Positions 42,857 to 46,232 of a DNA stretch of 46,232 bases are shown in pieces. How positions within the stretch are numbered: position 1 is the first letter of the stretch; each line of letters opens with the position of its first letter. This DNA is from Bacillota bacterium (GTDB taxonomy: Bacteria; Bacillota; Clostridia; Acetivibrionales; DSM-1351): the NCBI GenBank assembly GCA_023443515.1, contig JAEZUC010000149.1, positions 1 through 46,232 on the forward strand, read 5' to 3'. The translations under genes and the position numbers were made by a program. The notes under the pieces are model-generated. The model searched no databases, had not been told where the DNA came from, and saw nothing but the letters and a program-made list of their open reading frames with translations.

Positions 42857-43888
42857 CTATCTTACAGAAAATTGTTCCATAGCTCTTAAATCACCTGAAT
42901 TAAGAACACGGATATCGCTTATTCCATACTTCATCATTGCAAGTCTTGTAAGTCCAAGTCCGAATGCAAAACCTGTATATTCTTCAGGGTCTATGCCACC
43001 GTAGCGGAGTACATTGGGATGAACCATTCCACAAGGCAGTAATTCTATCCATCCAGAATGCTTACAGGTAGGACAGCCTTTTCCGCCACAGATCATACAG
43101 TTCAAATCAAGCTCAAAGCCCGGTTCGACGAATGGAAAAAAGCCCGGTCTAAGCCTGATTTTAACGTCTCTCTGGAATACCTCCGACAAAAGCAGCTTCA
43201 TTACATAAATGAGGTTTGCAATTGACACGTTTTTGTCAATCATCATTCCTTCCAGCTGGAAGAAGGTATTTTCGTGAGAAGCATCAGTGCTTTCATTTCT
43301 GAAACATCTTCCCGGTGCAATTACCTTGAGAGGTGCTCCGTACTTTTGCATTGCTCTGACCTGGCATGGAGATGTATGTGTTCTCAGCAAAGAACCGTTT
43401 TCCAACCAGTATGTGTCCTGCATGTCTCTAGCAGGATGATGTTTTGGTATATTTAATGCTTCAAAATTGAAGAATTCTTCTTCTGCCTCAGGACCATCAA
43501 CTATATTGAAGCCCATTCCGGTAAATATTCTTTCTATTTCCTTTTGTACAATAGTTACAGGGTGCAGAGAACCAAGTTTAAAGTTAGTACCGGGTAAAGA
43601 AATATCAAAGTTTGACCCGCTTGATAAAGACTTCTTTACATCATTTGCACTAAGCTCCTTGAATTTTGCTTCAATTATCTCAGTCAATTCGTTTTTCAAT
43701 GCATTAGCTTCCTGTCCGAACTGCTTTCTTTCCTCAATATCCATATTCTTGAGGTCCTTTAGCATTTCAGTCAATTCACCTTTTTTACCCAGCAGCTTTA
43801 CTCTGAGGTCTTCTACCTCTGTGCTGTTGACGGCTTCCTTGATTCTGCCGATAGCAGTATCTCTTAACTTACTGATTTTTTCAATCAC
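42857..43888 (-). CDS. pheS: Phenylalanyl-tRNA synthetase alpha subunit
   Basis: 343 residues, class II synthetase. N-terminal coiled coil (about 1-90), motif 2 (GRCFRNESTDASHENTFFQLEG) and motif 3 (GFAFGLGLTRLAMMKYGI) are complete. Starts at GTG after AAAGGAG (9-bp spacing). First gene of pheST, preceded by a T-box leader with a Phe (UUC) specifier. Confidence 0.97.
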   Translation of the reverse strand: MIEKISKLRDTAIGRIKEAVNSTEVEDLRVKLLGKKGELTEMLKDLKNMDIEERKQFGQEANALKNELTEIIEAKFKELSANDVKKSLSSGSNFDISLPGTNFKLGSLHPVTIVQKEIERIFTGMGFNIVDGPEAEEEFFNFEALNIPKHHPARDMQDTYWLENGSLLRTHTSPCQVRAMQKYGAPLKVIAPGRCFRNESTDASHENTFFQLEGMMIDKNVSIANLIYVMKLLLSEVFQRDVKIRLRPGFFPFVEPGFELDLNCMICGGKGCPTCKHSGWIELLPCGMVHPNVLRYGGIDPEEYTGFAFGLGLTRLAMMKYGISDIRVLNSGDLRAMEQFSVR

Positions 43889-43920
43889 TTCTATTATCTC
43901 CTTTCATTACTAACGGTCAC

Positions 43921-44176
43921 AAAATAAAAAACCTCCACCCCAATAAAGGGACGAAGGATATTTTCGCGGTACCACCCAGATTCCCGGATAAGCTTACCCG
44001 GACTCTTTTTCAAATATAACGGTTTTAACCGGCAGCCTCTACATATGATAAACATAATATCACCGTTCAAAGCTGCAACTTCGGAGGGAACTTGGGCAAG
44101 CCGTATAATAAAGGTACTTTCAGCCAATGATACCTTCTCTCTGGAATATCCGTCTCTCGCTTACTTTTCTCCATCA
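43921..44176 (-). promoter_or_regulatory. T-box riboswitch of pheST, UUC specifier
   Basis: The leader RNA on the minus strand has the T-box sequence GGGTGGTACCGCG (43965-43977) followed by a terminator stem (43932-43957) and T run (43921-43931). The Stem I start GGAG..AAAAGTA (44162-44172) contains the AGTA loop-E motif. Its lower helix GGAG pairs with CUCC (44083-44086), the upper helix GUAAGC pairs with GCUUGC, and the specifier loop between them holds UUC (44088-44090) after AAG. UUC is a Phe codon, matching the downstream pheST. Uncharged tRNA-Phe should favour the antiterminator. Confidence 0.93.
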
Positions 44177-44217
44177 TTGCAATTGGATTATAATTTCAAA
44201 ACCACATATATAAAGGT

Positions 44218-44246
44218 ATTATAGCAACTCAGTACAAAACAATCAA
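44218..44246 (-). promoter_or_regulatory. Promoter of the pheST T-box leader
   Basis: On the minus strand TTGATT (44241-44246), 17-bp spacer and a perfect TATAAT (44218-44223). Transcription should start near 44210, about 35 nt before Stem I. Confidence 0.75.
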
Positions 44247-44269
44247 GGTAGAATTTTGCATGTTTATAT

Positions 44270-44298
44270 TTGACTACAACTTTTCCAGATTATATAAT
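44270..44298 (+). promoter_or_regulatory. Promoter of the gene at 44334
   Basis: TTGACT (44270-44275), 17-bp spacer and a perfect TATAAT (44293-44298). It lies back to back with the pheST promoter. Confidence 0.75.
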
Positions 44299-44333
44299 GA
44301 ATGGGAAATATTTTATAATTTATTGAGGTTTTC

Positions 44334-45047
44334 ATGGATACTGCAGAAAAAATAAGCTTTGTGTTAAAATGTGTTTTTACGGGTGCACCTATTTCTTTGA
44401 TTTTATTATTGCTTTATAATCTTGTTATTTTTATTCAGCAAAAAGCATTTATGTCAACAAAAGATTTACTGTTTGTCGGTCCGGCCTTTTTGAAATGGGT
44501 ATTTGTTTTGTATGGCTTTGTTATATTTTTAATAATTATTTCCAATGAAGAAACGGGTTATTATCCTGCTTTTATATACAAAGCTATAACAAAACTGGGT
44601 ATTAAGAAAGTCTTTCTGATTATTTCTGTTATTTTCTTAATAATAGTTACTCAGCTGTTTTCCACATATACAAAAGTAAGTGAGAATGAGATAATAACAG
44701 GTGAAGGCTTTTTACATAATACCCGGACATATAGCTGGAAGGATATTAATAATGCTGAGGTTTACTGTACATATAATAAAAGATCTATTTCAAAGGTTGA
44801 CCTTCACTATGTTTTGAAGTTAAAAAACGGCAAGGAGATAGATGTAGCAGGATCAAAACAGTTCTGGAAAAACATATTAAAGGTTGACGGTATTCTCATA
44901 CGAAAAGGTACTATTATATCAAGAGGCCTTATAGACTATGGAACCAGTCTTAGCATATTGAATGACAATAATTATTCTAAGAAAAACGAAAACGTATTGA
45001 ATAGAATAATATATATAACCGGAAAACCACCTATACATATTACCTGA
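44334..45047 (+). CDS. Membrane protein of unknown function
   Basis: 237 residues. Three membrane helices in the first half (about 13-33, 51-70 and 92-112), then a soluble C-terminal part with a PH-like beta pattern (EIITGEGFLHNTRTYSWKDI, then DLHYVLKLKNGKEIDV) as in bacterial PH-domain membrane proteins. No known family is assigned. GAGG precedes the ATG. A near-perfect promoter is upstream. The coiled-coil gene follows after 53 bp on the same strand. Confidence 0.7.
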   Translation: MDTAEKISFVLKCVFTGAPISLILLLLYNLVIFIQQKAFMSTKDLLFVGPAFLKWVFVLYGFVIFLIIISNEETGYYPAFIYKAITKLGIKKVFLIISVIFLIIVTQLFSTYTKVSENEIITGEGFLHNTRTYSWKDINNAEVYCTYNKRSISKVDLHYVLKLKNGKEIDVAGSKQFWKNILKVDGILIRKGTIISRGLIDYGTSLSILNDNNYSKKNENVLNRIIYITGKPPIHIT

Positions 45048-45100
45048 TACTTGAGAATATTGTTTTGTATACAAAATATTTTATAAAACGGGGGATCAAA

Positions 45101-46045
45101 ATGGATAACAAACAATTACAGCAAATAAAAGACCGTCTCGAAGTGCTTCCTGTTCTGGAACATAAAATGAAAAATCTTCGTGGAAAAATATCTGAGGCTA
45201 AAGCCAACGTGAATACTCTTCTCCGTAAATTTGAAGCTGAATCTCTGGATGTAGAGAATATTAAGAAGGATTCCCTGGCAAATTCTCTGCGAAAGCTTCT
45301 TGGGAGATACGAAGGTAAAATGAATAAGGAAACCCAAGAAATGCTTTCTGCAAAACTGGAGTATGACAGGGCTACCGAAAATGTAAACGAATTGCACAAA
45401 CAAGAATCAGAACTAAATGTAAGGCTGTCTGAACTTTACGAATTGAAACAAACAGTAGAGACTGAATTGGCAAAACGTGAGGAATCAATAAAAAACAATA
45501 TTTCAGCCGAATCATACAAAACGTACATGGAAATTGAGCAAGAGCACGAATTCCTTTCCGGGCAGATAGTTGAGGCCGAGGAAGCTATCAGGGCAGGCAA
45601 CAATGTGTTGAATACGGCTAATAACGCCATGGAGCATCTTAATAAAGCAGAAGACCTGGCTACGCTCGATGTATGGCTGGATGGAGGAATTTTAACTCAC
45701 ACTGCAAAATATAACCACATTGAAGAAGCACAAAGAAATTTCAATATATTAAACTCCCAAGTTAAGGCTTTTGAGAATGAATTACAGGATGTAAATCTAC
45801 ATGCATCATACCTTTCATCTGAAATAGATTCTACTACTAGGGCTGTTGATTTTTGGTTTGACAATATTTTCACGGATTTAAGAGTAAGAGACAGGATACG
45901 AAGTGATGCTGAAAATCTAAGAAACCTCATGGATAAAATAAATAAAACATTGAGAATTCTTGAGACCAATAGAAAGGAATTAAAGAAAAAACTCTCCGAT
46001 AATGAAAGCAGAAAAGCAGACCTTATCTCTTCCATAGAAATATAG
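45101..46045 (+). CDS. Coiled-coil protein of unknown function
   Basis: 314 residues from the ATG at 45101 with GGGGG 6 bp upstream; a TTG 36 bp earlier lacks a site. Almost entirely helical, with long heptad patterns at about 5-150 and 180-310, rich in Glu, Lys and Leu. No signal peptide, membrane helix or enzyme motif. Probably a cytoplasmic structural or scaffold protein; function unknown. It is 53 bp after the membrane protein and 20 bp before the zinc-ribbon gene, so the three may be one transcript. Confidence 0.7.
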   Translation: MDNKQLQQIKDRLEVLPVLEHKMKNLRGKISEAKANVNTLLRKFEAESLDVENIKKDSLANSLRKLLGRYEGKMNKETQEMLSAKLEYDRATENVNELHKQESELNVRLSELYELKQTVETELAKREESIKNNISAESYKTYMEIEQEHEFLSGQIVEAEEAIRAGNNVLNTANNAMEHLNKAEDLATLDVWLDGGILTHTAKYNHIEEAQRNFNILNSQVKAFENELQDVNLHASYLSSEIDSTTRAVDFWFDNIFTDLRVRDRIRSDAENLRNLMDKINKTLRILETNRKELKKKLSDNESRKADLISSIEI

Positions 46046-46065
46046 CATTATAGGAGGTTACAATA

Positions 46066-46232
46066 ATGATTTGTCCAAAATGCAAAGTAGAATATGAAAA
46101 AGGTTATACTAAGTGCAGTGACTGTCATATAGACCTTGTGGAACGAGCTGATATTCCCAGATATGTAAACAGCTTATCCCAAAAGGGATTATCCATGTTG
46201 AAATTCGGAATCACTCTTCTGTTTGTATGTAT
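46066..46232 (+). CDS. Zinc-ribbon membrane protein, 3' truncated
   Basis: 55 codons are visible before the window ends. AGGAGGT lies 7 bp before the ATG. It starts with a zinc-ribbon: CPKC at residues 3-6 and CSDC at 17-20, then a polar stretch and the beginning of a membrane helix (KFGITLLFVC). The start resembles small clostridial zinc-ribbon proteins that continue into membrane or DUF2007 domains. Function unknown. Confidence 0.7.
   Translation, partial: MICPKCKVEYEKGYTKCSDCHIDLVERADIPRYVNSLSQKGLSMLKFGITLLFVC

Noticed and set aside
43894..44127. 77-codon minus-strand ORF upstream of pheS
   Set aside because: It lies entirely within the T-box leader, whose RNA elements explain the sequence; no ribosome binding site.
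1..46232. CRISPR arrays, tRNA or rRNA genes, prophage
   Set aside because: No regularly spaced direct repeats, no cloverleaf-like sequences or rRNA blocks, and no integrase or phage structural genes were seen on either strand.

Overview
The window looks like chromosomal core sequence from an anaerobic, spore-forming, low-GC Firmicute of the Clostridia. It carries an alpha/beta small acid-soluble spore protein, SecA with an SEC-C tail, MutS2, YerC, a TRAP (MtrB) protein, a T-box leader in front of pheST, and AGGAGG-type ribosome binding sites throughout. A cellulolytic clostridium of the Ruminiclostridium type would fit, but that assignment is an impression from protein style and not a database result. 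No tRNA, rRNA, CRISPR array or intact transposase gene was found.

Layout. Positions 1-3548 hold a 5'-truncated YfcC-type transporter, a convergent LacI-family repressor, and a divergently transcribed exported protein whose strong promoter is followed at once by two palindromic operators. From about 3650 to 44210 nearly everything is on the minus strand. In order of increasing coordinate: trhP-trmR (wobble uridine tRNA modification), a plus-strand AT-rich island encoding a secreted protein and a lipoprotein (5951-7430), mltG, typA, mutS2, an acyl-CoA synthetase with its XRE-cupin regulator, two small membrane proteins, a J-domain protein overlapping a DUF5685 gene, pgsA, a thioesterase, a DUF2007-like protein, mtrB (TRAP), dnaE, secA with a small membrane protein and yerC upstream, an ECF S-component, hom, an ACT-domain protein, thrC, a patatin-like lipase, a TPR protein with folC, a hypothetical gene, pgi and pheT-pheS. 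Plus-strand genes within this stretch are a Cys-rich protein (23891), an anchored protein with an internal duplication (28341) and the spore protein (40129). The right end (44334 onwards) has three plus-strand genes of unknown role, the last cut by the window edge.

How it fits together. trmR-trhP should make 5-methoxyuridine in tRNA. thrC and hom are two steps of threonine synthesis, with an ACT protein and an ECF transporter subunit in the hom transcript. pheST is controlled by a T-box with a readable UUC specifier. Two proteins from tryptophan-regulator families (TRAP and the TrpR-like YerC) lie within 8 kb of each other. The points most worth a second look are: a possible Sec-monitoring leader protein immediately upstream of secA; TRAP placed after dnaE; the secreted-protein/lipoprotein island that splits mltG from trmR; the DUF5685/J-domain pair; and a small inverted-repeat element present in two intergenic regions.
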